Notes: generated from the sequence alone by a model not told the origin. 64,000 nucleotides of DNA from Rhodococcus zopfii NBRC 100606 = JCM 9919 (GCF_001895025.1 NZ_BCXI01000027.1:1-64000), one strand, 5' to 3'. Counted from the first letter of the stretch, positions 41,891-54,880 are shown. Numbers and translations are program-made.

Positions 41891-41942
41891 ACTGTGCCCC
41901 TCGGATTTCGAAGGAGAGATCCTTCGATCCGAGGGGCACAGT
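41891..41942. terminator. Long bidirectional hairpin terminator
   Basis: Sixteen bases (ACTGTGCCCCTCGGAT) pair perfectly with 41927-41942, and an inner CGAAGGA/TCCTTCG stem extends the hairpin. It lies between the convergent small membrane protein gene and guaA. Confidence 0.85.
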
Positions 41943-41958
41943 CGCGACTACGGGAGGA

Positions 41959-43530
41959 TCACTCCCACTCGATCGTTCCCGGCGGCTTGCTGGTCACGTC
42001 GAGAACGACGCGGTTGACGTCCGCAACCTCGTTGGTGATGCGGGTGGAGATACGCTCGAGCGTCTCGTACGGCAGGCGTGTCCAATCCGCGGTCATCGCA
42101 TCCTCGCTCGAGACCGGGCGCAGCACGATCGGGTGACCGTAGGTACGGCCGTCACCCTGCACACCGACGCTGCGGACGTCGGCGAGCAGCACGACCGGAC
42201 ACTGCCAGATCTGACCGTCGAGGCCGGCGGCCGTGAGTTCCTCGCGCGCAATCGAATCCGCGTGACGCAGGATCTCGAGGCGCTCCTGGGTGACCTCGCC
42301 GATGATCCGGATGCCCAGGCCCGGGCCGGGGAACGGTTGGCGTCCGACGATCTCCTCGGGCAGACCCAGTTCGCGACCGACCGCACGGACCTCGTCCTTG
42401 AACAGCAGGCGCAGCGGTTCGACCAGCTTGAACTGCAGGTCCTCGGGCAGGCCACCGACGTTGTGGTGGCTCTTGATGTTCGCGGTGCCGGTGCCACCGC
42501 CGGATTCGACGACGTCCGGGTACAGCGTGCCCTGGACGAGGAAGTCGACGGTCTCGCCGTGGGCGGCGCTCTCGCCGAGCACCTCGGAGACCGCGCCCTC
42601 GAAGGAGCGGATGAACTCGCGACCGATGATCTTGCGCTTGGTCTCCGGGTCGGACACCCCCGCCAGTTCGCGCAGGAACGTCTCGGCGGCGTCGACCGTG
42701 ACCAGCCGGGCACCGGTCGCAGCGACGAAGTCCTTCTCGACCTGCTCGCGCTCACCGGCACGCATCAGGCCGTGATCGACGAACACACAGGTGAGGCGGT
42801 CGCCGATCGCGCGCTGGACGAGCGCGGCCGCGACGGCGGAGTCGACACCGCCGGACAGGCCGCAGATGGCCTTGCCGTCGCCGACCTGTTCGCGAACCTG
42901 CGCAATGAGGGAATCGGCGATGTTCGCGGCCGTCCACGCACCGGGGATGCCGGCGATCTCGTGCAGGAAGCGGCTGAGTACCTGCTGGCCGTGCGGCGAG
43001 TGCAGGACCTCCGGGTGGTACTGGACGCCGGCGAGGCGGCGAGCCCGGTCCTCGAACGCCGCGACCGGCGCGCCGGCGCTGGACGCCGTGACCTCGAAGC
43101 CGTCCGGCGCGGCGGTCACGCCGTCACCGTGACTCATCCACACGGGCTGCGTCGCGGGCAGCCCCTCGTGCAGGACACCACCGTTCACCGACATCTCGGT
43201 GCGGCCGTACTCACGGCTGCCGGTGTGCGCGACCGTGCCGCCGAGCGCCTGGGCCATCGCCTGGAAGCCGTAGCAGATGCCGAATACCGGCACCCCCAGG
43301 TCGAACAACTTCGGGTCGAGCCGGGGAGCTCCGTCCTCGTACACGCTGGACGGGCCGCCGGACAGCACCACCGCGAGCGGTTCCTTGGCGGCGATCTCCT
43401 CGACGGTCGCCGTGTGCGGCACGACCTCCGAGTAGACCTTCGCTTCCCGGACGCGGCGAGCGATCAGCTGCGCGTACTGGGCTCCGAAGTCGATGACGAG
43501 GACCGGCCTGGACTGCTGGGTTTGCGACAC
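41959..43530 (-). CDS. guaA: GMP synthase (glutamine-hydrolysing)
   Basis: This 523-residue enzyme converts XMP to GMP with ATP and glutamine. The class I amidotransferase domain has the nucleophile in [12 protein letters not shown] and the His-Glu pair in [14 protein letters not shown]. The ATP-pyrophosphatase domain has [15 protein letters not shown], and the C-terminal dimerisation domain ends [27 protein letters not shown], typical of the family. Length is normal. It is at the end of a purine cluster with guaB2 and guaB3 but separated from them by choD, as in mycobacteria. Confidence 0.98.
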   Translation of the reverse strand: MSQTQQSRPVLVIDFGAQYAQLIARRVREAKVYSEVVPHTATVEEIAAKEPLAVVLSGGPSSVYEDGAPRLDPKLFDLGVPVFGICYGFQAMAQALGGTVAHTGSREYGRTEMSVNGGVLHEGLPATQPVWMSHGDGVTAAPDGFEVTASSAGAPVAAFEDRARRLAGVQYHPEVLHSPHGQQVLSRFLHEIAGIPGAWTAANIADSLIAQVREQVGDGKAICGLSGGVDSAVAAALVQRAIGDRLTCVFVDHGLMRAGEREQVEKDFVAATGARLVTVDAAETFLRELAGVSDPETKRKIIGREFIRSFEGAVSEVLGESAAHGETVDFLVQGTLYPDVVESGGGTGTANIKSHHNVGGLPEDLQFKLVEPLRLLFKDEVRAVGRELGLPEEIVGRQPFPGPGLGIRIIGEVTQERLEILRHADSIAREELTAAGLDGQIWQCPVVLLADVRSVGVQGDGRTYGHPIVLRPVSSEDAMTADWTRLPYETLERISTRITNEVADVNRVVLDVTSKPPGTIEWE

Positions 43531-43571
43531 CCGAACAGTCTAAGCGGCGGCCCACGTCACACGAACGCCGG

Positions 43572-45302
43572 TCAGGCCACGCCCGAATCGGAACCGGCGC
43601 GGATCTCGACGATCGGCAGCGACAGCGCGCCGGGCGCGCCCGCCGGCACCACGGGGTTCTTCGGGGCGACCGGGTCCAGCCGACGGTACGGCTCGCCCTG
43701 CACCGGGCGCACGTCGTCCTCCCCCTTGTTCGGCCACAGCGACGCGGACCGCTCGGCCTGCGCGGCGATCGTCAGTGACGGGTTCACACCGAGGTTCGCG
43801 GAGACGGCCGCGCCGTCCACGACGCTGAGCGTCGGGTAGCCGTACACCCGGTGATACGGGTCGATGACCCCGTGGTCGCGGTCGACGCCGATGACCGCGC
43901 CCCCGAGGAAGTGCGCGGTGAGCGGGATGTTGAAAATTTCCCCCCACGTGCCACCGGCGATGCCGTCGATCTTCTGGGCGATGCGACGGGTGGCGTCGTT
44001 GCCTGCGGGAATCCAGGTGGGGTTCGGTTCACCGTGTCCCTGCTTGCTGGTGACCCGGCGACCGAAGAACCCCTTCTTCGTGTAGGTGGTGATGGAATTG
44101 TCGAGGTTCTGCATGACCAGCGCGATGATGGTCCGCTCGCTCCAGTCCTTCACCGACAGCATCCGGGCCATCTGCACCGGATTCTTCGCGACCTGGACGA
44201 GGAACTTCGCCCACCGCGGGGTGCGTCCACCGCCGTCGGTCATGAGGGTTTGCAGCAGACCCATCGCGTTCGAGCCCTTGCCGTAGCGGACCGGCTCGAT
44301 GTGCGTGTCGGCGGTCGGGTGGAACGACGAGGTGATCGCCACACCGCGGGTCAGATCCATGTTCGGATCGACGCTCATCTTGCCGGCGCCGACGATCGAT
44401 TCGGAGTTGGTGCGGGTCAGCTCACCGAGCCGGTCCGACAGTTTCGGCAGGGCGCCCGTGTCCTTGAGGTGGTGCAGCAGGTGCTGGGTGCCCCAGGTAC
44501 CGGCGGCGAGCACCACGTGGCCGGCGGTGTAGGTGTGTCGGTTCTTCCGCCGCCACGCTCCGGTGCGTTCGGTCGCGACCTCCCATGTGCCGTCCGCGCG
44601 TTCCCGCAGACCGGTGACCGTGGTCATCGGGACGATCTCGGCGCCGGCCTTCTCGGCGAGGCCGAGGTAGTTCTTCACCAGGGTGTTCTTCGCGCCGTGC
44701 CGGCACCCGGTCATGCACTCGCCGCATTCGATGCAGCCGGTGCGGTCGGGTCCCACGCCACCGAAGTAGGGGTCGGCGACGGTGCGTCCGGGCTCACCGA
44801 AGTACACGCCGACGGGCGTCTGGATGAACGTGTCGCCGACGCCCATGTCCTCGGCGACGGACTTGATCACATCGTCGGCCGGTGTCATGTGCGGGTTCGT
44901 CACGACACCGAGGATTCGGCGGGCCTGGTCGTAGAACGGCGAAAGCTCGTCGTGCCAGTCGGTGATGTGCGCCCACTGCTTGTCCTCGAAGAACGATGCG
45001 GGCGGCTTGTAGAGCGTGTTCGCGTAGTTGAGCGATCCGCCGCCGACGCCGGCACCGGCGAGGATGAGGCAGTCGCGCAGCAGGTGCACGCGCTGGATGC
45101 CGAAGCAGCCGAACCTGGGCGCCCACAGGAAGCGCTTCAGATCCCAGCTGGTCTTCGCGAAGTCCGCGTCCGCGTAACGCCGGCCTGCCTCGAGAACGCC
45201 GACACGGTAGCCCTTCTCCACGAGCCGCAACGCCGTGACACTGCCACCGAAACCCGATCCGACGATGAGGACGTCATAGTCCGTCGCGCGCTGCTTACCC
45301 AT
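43572..45302 (-). CDS. choD: Cholesterol oxidase-like GMC flavoprotein (ChoD)
   Basis: This 576-residue FAD oxidoreductase resembles M. tuberculosis ChoD (Rv3409c), a GMC-type enzyme assigned to sterol 3-hydroxyl oxidation. FAD binding is shown by YDVLIVGSGFGGSVTALRLVEKGYRVGVLEAG; other family stretches are GAGVGGGSLNYANTLYKPP and IECGECMTGCRHGAKNTLVKNYL, a Cys-rich segment. The C-terminus has the GMC-C features HFLGGAVIG and DGAAVSANLGVNPSLTIAAQAERSA. No Tat signal is present, so it is probably cytoplasmic or membrane-associated. Its true role in cholesterol breakdown is disputed. Confidence 0.85.
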   Translation of the reverse strand: MGKQRATDYDVLIVGSGFGGSVTALRLVEKGYRVGVLEAGRRYADADFAKTSWDLKRFLWAPRFGCFGIQRVHLLRDCLILAGAGVGGGSLNYANTLYKPPASFFEDKQWAHITDWHDELSPFYDQARRILGVVTNPHMTPADDVIKSVAEDMGVGDTFIQTPVGVYFGEPGRTVADPYFGGVGPDRTGCIECGECMTGCRHGAKNTLVKNYLGLAEKAGAEIVPMTTVTGLRERADGTWEVATERTGAWRRKNRHTYTAGHVVLAAGTWGTQHLLHHLKDTGALPKLSDRLGELTRTNSESIVGAGKMSVDPNMDLTRGVAITSSFHPTADTHIEPVRYGKGSNAMGLLQTLMTDGGGRTPRWAKFLVQVAKNPVQMARMLSVKDWSERTIIALVMQNLDNSITTYTKKGFFGRRVTSKQGHGEPNPTWIPAGNDATRRIAQKIDGIAGGTWGEIFNIPLTAHFLGGAVIGVDRDHGVIDPYHRVYGYPTLSVVDGAAVSANLGVNPSLTIAAQAERSASLWPNKGEDDVRPVQGEPYRRLDPVAPKNPVVPAGAPGALSLPIVEIRAGSDSGVA

Positions 45303-45434
45303 CGGAGTACCTCCACCGTGAAAACTGGTTGTTACTCGCCAGTATGCACCCAGTGCCTGTGACAGCTGCCACAAGGATTACCTAACTGTTACCGCACGTA
45401 TCGGAAATCGCAGGTGGGGCCCCGGAACCACGAC

Positions 45435-45485
45435 GGCCGGACATCGGGTCGGTCCGCTGCACACGAACCGATCCGACATCCGGCC
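45435..45485 (-). terminator. Imperfect hairpin after guaB3
   Basis: Arms 45435-45456 and 45464-45485 match at about 18 of 22 positions around a seven-base loop, in the 205-base gap between the guaB3 stop and choD start. It probably ends the guaB3 transcript. Confidence 0.5.
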
Positions 45486-45507
45486 ACCGGAAGCGGACAC
45501 GCACCTG

Positions 45508-46650
45508 TCAGGCGCGCACCGACAGGCCCACCTTCTGGAACTCCTTGAGGTCCGAGTACCCGGACTTCGCCATCGCCCGGCGCAGTCCGCCGACCAGGTT
45601 CAGCGAACCGTACGGATCGTCGGACGGCCCGCCCAGCACCCGATCCAGGCCGGGACGCTCATCGTCGACCTCGACCTGCAGCACCGAACCACGCGGCATC
45701 GACGGATGCGCGGCGACGGACGGCCAGTACCAGCCACGGCCGGGGGCCTCGGCGGACACCGCCAGCGGCGCACCGAGGACGGCCGCGTCGGCACCGCACG
45801 CGATGGCCTTCGCCAGGTCGCCGGCGGTCTCGATGTCGCCGTCCGCGATGACGTGCACGTAGCGGCCGCCGGTTTCGTCCAGGTAGTCGCGGCGCGCCGC
45901 GGCGGCATCCGCGATCGCGGTGGCCATCGGAATGCCGATTCCGAGGGCGCTGCTGGTCGTTGTGGCACCGGCCGTGGAGCCGTAGCCGACGATGACACCG
46001 GCCGCGCCGGTACGCATCAGGTGCAGGGCCGTACGGTGGTCGCTCACACCGCCTGCCACAACCGGCACGTCGAGCTCGGAGATGAACGTCTTGAGGTTGA
46101 GCGGCTCACCCTCGCTGTGCGCGACGTGCTCGGCCGAGATGATCGTGCCCTGGACGACGAGCAGGTCGATACCCGCCTTGACCAGGTCCGGGGTCAGCGC
46201 ACGCGCGTTCTGCGGGCTGACCCGCACCGCCGTCGTCACGCCCGCGTCCCGCACCTCGCCGACCGCGGCGGCAAGCAACTCGGGGCGCAGCGGTGCAGCG
46301 TGCAGCTTCTGCAGGTGGGCCACCGCGGCACTCGGATCCGGATTCGTCTCGGCGAGCTCGACGAGCTTGGCGATCTCGGCCTCGACATCCTCGTGCCGGC
46401 CCCACAGGCCTTCACCGTTGATGACGCCCAGACCGCCGGCCTTGCCGAGCGCGACGGCGAACGCCGGCGATACCAGCGCGTCGGTGGGGTGCGCGAGCAG
46501 CGGAATATCGAATCGGTAGGCATCGAGCTGCCAGGCCGTCGACACCTCCTTGGAGGACCGTGTGCGGCGGGACGGCACGATGTCGATGTCGTCCAGCTCG
46601 TAGGTGCGCCGGGCGGTGCGGCCCATGCCGATTTCAACGAGGTCGCGCAC
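45508..46650 (-). CDS. guaB3: GuaB3, IMP dehydrogenase-related protein
   Basis: This 380-residue TIM-barrel protein is the GuaB3 paralogue found in actinobacteria beside guaB2. It starts VRDLVEIGMGRTARRTYELDDIDIVPSRRTRSSKEV, with no CBS domains. In the loop where IMPDH and GMP reductase carry the catalytic Cys, it reads VGYGSTAGATTTSSALGIGIPMAT, without a Cys; the only Cys is in AIACGADA. So it is unlikely to be an ordinary IMP dehydrogenase; the family function is unsettled. The GTG at 46650 follows GAAAGGGG. It lies 87 bases after guaB2. Confidence 0.9.
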   Translation of the reverse strand: MRDLVEIGMGRTARRTYELDDIDIVPSRRTRSSKEVSTAWQLDAYRFDIPLLAHPTDALVSPAFAVALGKAGGLGVINGEGLWGRHEDVEAEIAKLVELAETNPDPSAAVAHLQKLHAAPLRPELLAAAVGEVRDAGVTTAVRVSPQNARALTPDLVKAGIDLLVVQGTIISAEHVAHSEGEPLNLKTFISELDVPVVAGGVSDHRTALHLMRTGAAGVIVGYGSTAGATTTSSALGIGIPMATAIADAAAARRDYLDETGGRYVHVIADGDIETAGDLAKAIACGADAAVLGAPLAVSAEAPGRGWYWPSVAAHPSMPRGSVLQVEVDDERPGLDRVLGGPSDDPYGSLNLVGGLRRAMAKSGYSDLKEFQKVGLSVRA

Positions 46651-46737
46651 GCGCGCCCCTTTCTCGTGTGAGGTCGGTTCGCCCGTCACGGACAAGGACG
46701 AGCAGGGAATCGACCGGCGGTGATTCGAACGGTCGGC

Positions 46738-48620
<1,883 letters not shown>

Positions 48621-49031
48621 GTGCGTGATCAGTTACCTCCGGGTCTTCCACCGGACCCCTTCGCCGGAGATCCCGACGACCCGTCGGCCGCGCTCGACGC
48701 GCTCGAGCCGGGTCAGCCGCTGGACCCCTCGGAGCGGCTGGCAGTCGAAGAGGATCTTGCGGACCTCGCCGTCTACGAGGCACTACTGGCCCCACGTGGG
48801 GTCCGCGGTCTCGTCGTGTGCTGCGAGGACTGCCACCAGGACCACTACCACGACTGGGACATGCTGCGCGCGAATCTGCTGCAGCTCCTGGTCGACGGGA
48901 CGGTCCGTCCGCACGAACCCGCCTACGATCCCGCACCCGAGGCCTACGTCACGTGGGACTACTGCCGCGGCTACGCGGACGCCTCGATGAACGAGGCGCT
49001 TCCCGCGGATCCGTACGGCTTCGATTCCTGA
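48621..49031 (+). CDS. DUF5319 protein (Rv3412-like)
   Basis: This 136-residue soluble protein is strongly conserved in actinobacteria next to guaB2. It begins VRDQLPPGLPPDPFAGDPDDPSAALDALEPGQPLDP and has the motif LVVCCEDCHQDHYHDWDMLRANLLQLLVDG, where Cys and His could bind zinc, then YVTWDYCRGYADASMNEA. I use GTG 48621 because homologues begin at this point; a GTG nine bases earlier is possible. Function is unknown. Confidence 0.88.
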   Translation: MRDQLPPGLPPDPFAGDPDDPSAALDALEPGQPLDPSERLAVEEDLADLAVYEALLAPRGVRGLVVCCEDCHQDHYHDWDMLRANLLQLLVDGTVRPHEPAYDPAPEAYVTWDYCRGYADASMNEALPADPYGFDS

Positions 49032-49087
49032 CCGGGGCGAACACGCCGACCACCGCTGATCACGCGCGGTGACACAGAACACCGACG

Positions 49088-49117
49088 ACGCCCGACCGGA
49101 CGATTTCGGTCGGGCGT
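49088..49117 (+). terminator. Hairpin terminator of the DUF5319 gene
   Basis: An 11-base-pair stem (ACGCCCGACCG and its complement) with an eight-base loop, followed by TCTCG, lies 57 bases after the stop. Confidence 0.7.
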
Positions 49118-49173
49118 TCTCGTGTGTGCACCCACGCTCCCGGCGGACGGGCCGCTACAACCGATCCCACGAC

Positions 49174-49216
49174 GAAACGCGGCGCCGGCACACCCGGTGT
49201 GCCGGCGCCGCGTTTC
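49174..49216 (-). terminator. Very strong hairpin terminator of the sigD-rsdA unit
   Basis: Perfect 20-base-pair arms (49174-49193 and 49197-49216) close a three-base loop. The arms run from GAAACGC to GGCACAC. It lies 16 bases past the rsdA stop and faces the terminator of the convergent DUF5319 gene. Confidence 0.85.
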
Positions 49217-49231
49217 ACGTACGGTGACCCG

Positions 49232-50272
49232 TCAGCGCACTTCCGTGGTATCGCGCGTCCCCGGTGTGCCCACCGGCGCGCTGATCGACTGCTGCTCGAG
49301 CGAGGTCGTCGACCCCGACGCGGACGCCGTCGTGGTGGGCGGCGCCTGAGTGGCGGGCGGCGAGCTGGGTTCGCTGCTCGGTGCCGGTGGCGTGGTCGTC
49401 GGGAGGGTGGTCGGTTCGGCGGGCAGCGTCGACGGTTCCGTCGTCGGCTCGTTCAGGATCGTCGGATCCGGAGACGAGGACGGCGACGGCTGCGTCACGA
49501 CGTCCGGCGATGTGGTCACAGCGGTTCCCGGAAGCATCGTGTCCGCGGTCTGCGGCGGGATCGCCGCGGCATCGGAGGACGGCGGCACAAACGGCGGCAG
49601 CGGTGCCGGAAGAGGTGGAACCGGCGGAACCGGCACGAGCTTGCTCAGTTCGGCGGACAGGCGCTGCAGCCAGTCACCCAGTTCGTCCCGTTGACCGGCA
49701 TTCGCCACGTCGCTGGAGCGAACCTGCGCAGACTCGAGCAATTCCTTGGCGACGGCCGTGTCGCCGACGGCGATCGCACGTTCGGCCTGTTCGAGGCTCG
49801 ACGTCGTATCGATGCGCGCGACGGTGCTCTGTGCCTGCTCGCTGAACACGACCTCTTTGACACCCCAGAGGGGGTCGCCCGGTTCGGCGCCGTAGGACAC
49901 GGCCGCCGCACCACCGACAGCCACCGCGACGAGTGCCGCGGCTCCGGCTATGGGTCGCAGCAGGCGCAGTTGTGTGCGGGAGCGCGTTCGACTGTTCGCC
50001 ATCGCGTCGCGGGCACCGATTTCACGGTTGACCGCGGCGACGATCTCGTCGAGTTCGGGGCCTGCGGGTAACGGCTCTGCGAGGATCTCGGCGCGCCATC
50101 CCGCCAGCAGCGTGGCAAGCTCGTATTCCTCGTCCGATTCCGTCGTTACCGGACCGTCACCGGAGATCGCGTCGATGAGGGCATCGTCACGACGCACCGC
50201 CGCGATGTCCACAGGGGTGCCGTCGTCGGCGAGATCAGTGTCGAAGTCGTCGTCACCGCGCTTCCTACCCAT
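49232..50272 (-). CDS. rsdA: Anti-sigma-D factor (RsdA-like)
   Basis: This 346-residue membrane protein should hold SigD inactive. Its N-terminal 100 residues (DDDFDTDLADDGTPVDIAAVRRDDALIDAIS, then YELATLLAGWRAEI) contain the sigma-binding region and match the RsdA group (Rv3413c). One membrane helix follows (LRPIAGAAALVAVAVGGAAAVSYG), then an outside domain (WGVKEVVFSEQAQSTVARIDTTSSLEQAERAI), and a Pro/Thr/Ser-rich tail of about 110 residues. Release by regulated proteolysis is known for the family. It overlaps sigD by eight bases. The start could also be GTG 50281. Confidence 0.88.
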   Translation of the reverse strand: MGRKRGDDDFDTDLADDGTPVDIAAVRRDDALIDAISGDGPVTTESDEEYELATLLAGWRAEILAEPLPAGPELDEIVAAVNREIGARDAMANSRTRSRTQLRLLRPIAGAAALVAVAVGGAAAVSYGAEPGDPLWGVKEVVFSEQAQSTVARIDTTSSLEQAERAIAVGDTAVAKELLESAQVRSSDVANAGQRDELGDWLQRLSAELSKLVPVPPVPPLPAPLPPFVPPSSDAAAIPPQTADTMLPGTAVTTSPDVVTQPSPSSSPDPTILNEPTTEPSTLPAEPTTLPTTTPPAPSSEPSSPPATQAPPTTTASASGSTTSLEQQSISAPVGTPGTRDTTEVR

Positions 50273-50843
50273 TCCTCTCACCTGCTCTCGTCACTTCCTT
50301 CTTGAGTCTGGCGATGGCTCGATGCTGAGCCACTCGAACGGCCCCCGCCGTGCTTCCCACTGCGGCTGCCGTCTCCTCCGCCGACAACCCCACAACCAAT
50401 CGCATGATCAGGATCTCGCGTTGCTTCTCCGGAAGCGTGCCGAGCAGCGCTTTCATCTGCCGGCTCGTCTCCGCGTTGAGCGCGTGCTCTTCCGGGCTGT
50501 CCTCCAGCGACATCACTTCGGGAACGTCTGCGACCGGGTCCGACCGATTCCGGGCGGTACTCCGATGCGCGTCCGCAACCTTGTGTGCTGCGATGCCGTA
50601 GACGAACGCCATGAATGGACGTCCCTGGTCCTGGTATCGCGGCAGCGCCGTCATCACAGCCAGGCATACCTCCTGCGCTACGTCGTCCGCGGAGTGCTGA
50701 CCGCGCTCCGCAGACCCGACCCTTGCCCGGCAGTACCGCACGACCAGGGGTCGAATGCTTGCGAGAACCTGGGCGAGAGCAGCCCGATCGCCTTGCGAAG
50801 CCGCAGCGACTGCCGAGTCCAACTCTTCACCCATAACAGTCAT
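50265..50843 (-). CDS. sigD: ECF-type RNA polymerase sigma factor SigD
   Basis: This 192-residue sigma factor has region 2 (LVVRYCRARVG, ADDVAQEVCLAVMTALPRYQDQGRPFMAFVYGIAAHKVADAHR) and region 4 (MKALLGTLPEKQREILIMRLVVGLSAEETAAAVGSTAGAVRVAQHRAIARLK). It matches M. tuberculosis SigD (Rv3414c), which supports stationary-phase and lipid/ribosomal gene expression. Start choices are ATG 50843 (used), ATG 50834 or GTG 50903; none has a strong ribosome site. Confidence 0.92.
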   Translation of the reverse strand: MTVMGEELDSAVAAASQGDRAALAQVLASIRPLVVRYCRARVGSAERGQHSADDVAQEVCLAVMTALPRYQDQGRPFMAFVYGIAAHKVADAHRSTARNRSDPVADVPEVMSLEDSPEEHALNAETSRQMKALLGTLPEKQREILIMRLVVGLSAEETAAAVGSTAGAVRVAQHRAIARLKKEVTRAGERNG

Positions 50844-50961
50844 CGATTGCGTATGTCCTGGTGTTACAAGTGGCACGTCCCCGCCCGGGAGTGCTTCCAC
50901 CAACGTGGAACGCCCCCAGCCTAACTACTTGCATGGACAACTCCGATTCACCCTGGCCGAA

Positions 50962-51825
50962 CTACTTCGGGGTCGTCGCGAAGCGGCCGCCGCGGGAGAT
51001 CACGATGCGGGCACATTCGTCGCGCACCCGATCGGCACCGGTCTCAGCACCGATACCGTTCGCCAACATCGCGGCCGCCCAGCGCAACGGGACCAGGCCG
51101 TGTTCGGCGCAACGCTGCGACACGTCGACTGCGAGCGCGCGTGCCTGCCCGAGGTCGGCGTCACCGGTCGACGACGCCGCGCGCAACAGATCGGACTTGA
51201 CGCGGTGCCGCACGGACGGGCCGCGATCCGCCCGAACCGACGCCTGCGCGGCGTGGTCCTTCGCGGTCGCGAAGTCTCCGGATGCCAGCGCGGTTTCCGC
51301 CGTCACCCAGTGCAGTCTGATCCGCTGCCGCCAGAAGGCTGTGTCGTCGGTGCCGGCGACCAGCAACCGCTCGGCGCACTGGGCGAGCAACCGTCGCGAC
51401 AGGCCGAGACGGCCGCAACCGAGTGCGTCCGCGGCCAGGCCGGTGAGCGCATCGCATTGCGCTTCGACGAGGCGCGCCGCGTCTTCCGCGGACCGGGAAG
51501 CGGCGGACCGTGCGAGCGCGAACGCGCGACCGTCGTGCACCGCAGCCAGCCGATGCCACCCGAGCTGACGTAGCAGCGACGCCTCGGTACTCGCCGCGAA
51601 GGACGCCAGTGGCCCTTCCGTGACCTCACGCTGCAGTCGCGTCAGTTCCGCCCGGGCACCACTGTAGAAGCCCTGCCCTCCGAGAGCGACCGCGCGGAGC
51701 CATCGCTGCTCCGGGTCACTCGCGGCGGGCAGCGGGTGCATTCCCGGCCGATCGCCGAACGCCGCTGCCCCCAGGACATCGGGGGACAAATCGGGCAAAC
51801 GCACAGACTCGAAGGTCGCTGACAC
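50962..51825 (-). CDS. Conserved helical-repeat protein (Rv3415c-like)
   Basis: This 287-residue soluble Ala/Arg/Leu-rich protein is predicted all helical, perhaps with TPR-like repeats (RWLRAVALGGQGFYSGARAELTRLQREV and FWRQRIRLHWVTAETALASGDFATAKDHAAQA). Its location upstream of sigD, between sigD and whiB3, matches Rv3415c. No function is established. The GTG start at 51825 follows TTTCGGG. A 118-base gap to sigD suggests separate expression or a second promoter. Confidence 0.8.
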   Translation of the reverse strand: MSATFESVRLPDLSPDVLGAAAFGDRPGMHPLPAASDPEQRWLRAVALGGQGFYSGARAELTRLQREVTEGPLASFAASTEASLLRQLGWHRLAAVHDGRAFALARSAASRSAEDAARLVEAQCDALTGLAADALGCGRLGLSRRLLAQCAERLLVAGTDDTAFWRQRIRLHWVTAETALASGDFATAKDHAAQASVRADRGPSVRHRVKSDLLRAASSTGDADLGQARALAVDVSQRCAEHGLVPLRWAAAMLANGIGAETGADRVRDECARIVISRGGRFATTPK

Positions 51826-52350
51826 CCCGAAATCATCGCATCGGCGTCGCAGCCGGCCTCGACGCGGTGTCCGAATGGCGAGAAACATTCACCGCGAGCG
51901 CATATATTTCCGGCCGAGAATTCCGAGCGCGGCATCAACGATTCGCTTGCCGTTTACAGCCCGTTAATTTCAAACATACTGCATGTACGCTATTTCGGTC
52001 CGCGATTGGACGATCAGAGATGATCGGCGATGCGGTCCAGCACGCCCGGGAACGGGGCGAGAATACAAAACACCAGGTCAAGTGCGCATCAGAGAAGTCG
52101 CCTACATCGACCAGGACACCGCGAACGGCCATGATCGAACGTCAGCCAATCATGATTTGAGCGCGAAGTAAATATTTTCCAGGTTAATTCTCACGATGAG
52201 CGATATGGAATTTCACACGCCACAAAAGTGTTGACGGGATTTGCATCGCGCTTTTACGGTGACGGTGCTCGAAAGAATGCTCGGTCGGGGCACCGCTCCC
52301 GTCCACGGTCCACTCGCACCCACGCGAGCATGCTGCAAAGGAGTGCCACA
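51826..52350. other. Long AT-richer upstream region of whiB3
   Basis: These 525 bases hold no convincing gene and are visibly richer in A/T than the rest of the window (for example ATATATTTCC and GTTAATTTCAAACATAC). A possible promoter has TTGACG at 52231-52236 and TTTTAC at 52252-52257, about 95 bases before whiB3. The region is large enough for extensive regulation or an untranslated leader. Confidence 0.45.
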
Positions 52351-52644
52351 ATGCCTGCACCACACCACCTGCCCGGCCCCAACGCCGACATCTGGGATTG
52401 GCAGATGCACGGACTGTGTCGCGGTGTGGACTCCTCGATGTTCTTCCACCCGGACGGCGAGCGCGGCCGCGCTCGCGCCCAGCGGGAGAGTCGCGCCAAG
52501 GAGATGTGCCGAAGCTGCCCCGTGATCGCCCAGTGCCGCGAGCACGCCCTCAATGTCGCCGAACCGTATGGCATCTGGGGAGGCCTGTCGGAGGCGGAGC
52601 GCGAGATGTACGCGCGGCACCGACGCCGCCGGATCGCTGTTTGA
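52351..52644 (+). CDS. whiB3: WhiB-family iron-sulfur transcriptional regulator (WhiB3)
   Basis: This 97-residue redox sensor has the four cysteines that bind a 4Fe-4S cluster: HGLCRG, then EMCRSCPVIAQC (C-x2-C-x5-C). The WhiB turn YGIWGGLSEAERE and the basic tail ARHRRRRI complete the family. By position beside sigD and groEL1 it is WhiB3, which binds the housekeeping sigma factor and adjusts lipid and redox metabolism. The ATG has AAAGGAG eight bases upstream. Confidence 0.92.
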   Translation: MPAPHHLPGPNADIWDWQMHGLCRGVDSSMFFHPDGERGRARAQRESRAKEMCRSCPVIAQCREHALNVAEPYGIWGGLSEAEREMYARHRRRRIAV

Positions 52645-52672
52645 CCCTGCCCTCGAACGACGCGAACAACAC

Positions 52673-52715
52673 CACGAAGCCCCGCCCGGGGACCTCTCCC
52701 GGGCGGGGCTTCGTG
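52673..52715. terminator. Strong hairpin between whiB3 and groEL1
   Basis: An 18-base-pair perfect stem (CACGAAGCCCCGCCCGGG and its complement) closes a seven-base loop. It lies between two convergent genes and likely serves both. A partial extra copy of the right arm (GGGGCTTCGTGT) follows at about 52722-52733. Confidence 0.85.
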
Positions 52716-52743
52716 TGGAACGGGGCTTCGTGTAGCGCGATCC

Positions 52744-54369
<1,626 letters not shown>

Positions 54370-54445
54370 CTACTCCTGTCGAATTTCTCCGGAACGGACT
54401 CCGCCCCGGGTCCGTTGAGGAACTCCGGGGCGGAATGCACGCGGC

Positions 54446-54748
54446 TTACTTGGCGACGACGGCCAGCACGTCGCGAGCCGACAGGATCAGGTACTCCTGG
54501 CCTGCGTACTTGATCTCGGTTCCGCCGTACTTGCTGTAGATGACGACGTCGCCTTCCTTGACATCCAGGGGGATGCGCTTGTCGCCATCCTCGTCCCAGC
54601 GGCCCGGGCCGACGGCGACGACGGTGCCCTCCTGGGGCTTCTCCTTCGCCGTGTCCGGGATGACGAGGCCGGAGGCAGTCGTCGTCTCGGCCTCGTTGGC
54701 CTGGACGAGGATCTTGTCCTCGAGCGGCTTGATGTTCACGCTCGCCAC
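54446..54748 (-). CDS. groES: Co-chaperonin GroES
   Basis: This 100-residue protein caps the GroEL ring. It has [45 protein letters not shown] and the C-terminal [23 protein letters not shown], the standard form. The mobile loop is TTTASGLVI. The start is GTG 54748, with GGAGGG upstream. Its promoter region contains a CIRCE element, so it is probably repressed by HrcA. Confidence 0.97.
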   Translation of the reverse strand: MASVNIKPLEDKILVQANEAETTTASGLVIPDTAKEKPQEGTVVAVGPGRWDEDGDKRIPLDVKEGDVVIYSKYGGTEIKYAGQEYLILSARDVLAVVAK

Positions 54749-54880
54749 GATGAGCCCTCCACTTTCAGGGGTACTTGGGTCCGGGAACCGGTGTTCTCGG
54801 ACTCGGATTCGTTCAGTCACCACGGTGACTCCGTGCGAGGTCCCGTCGTCGCGGGTGCCGGGCCGACGCTCGGTGTCACT

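Noticed and set aside
40258-43839. A plus-strand open frame of 1193 codons running through the PspC genes and antisense to guaA
   Set aside because: It is Arg/Pro/Gly-rich with no domain, and overlaps well-supported genes. Long antisense frames are expected in GC-rich DNA.
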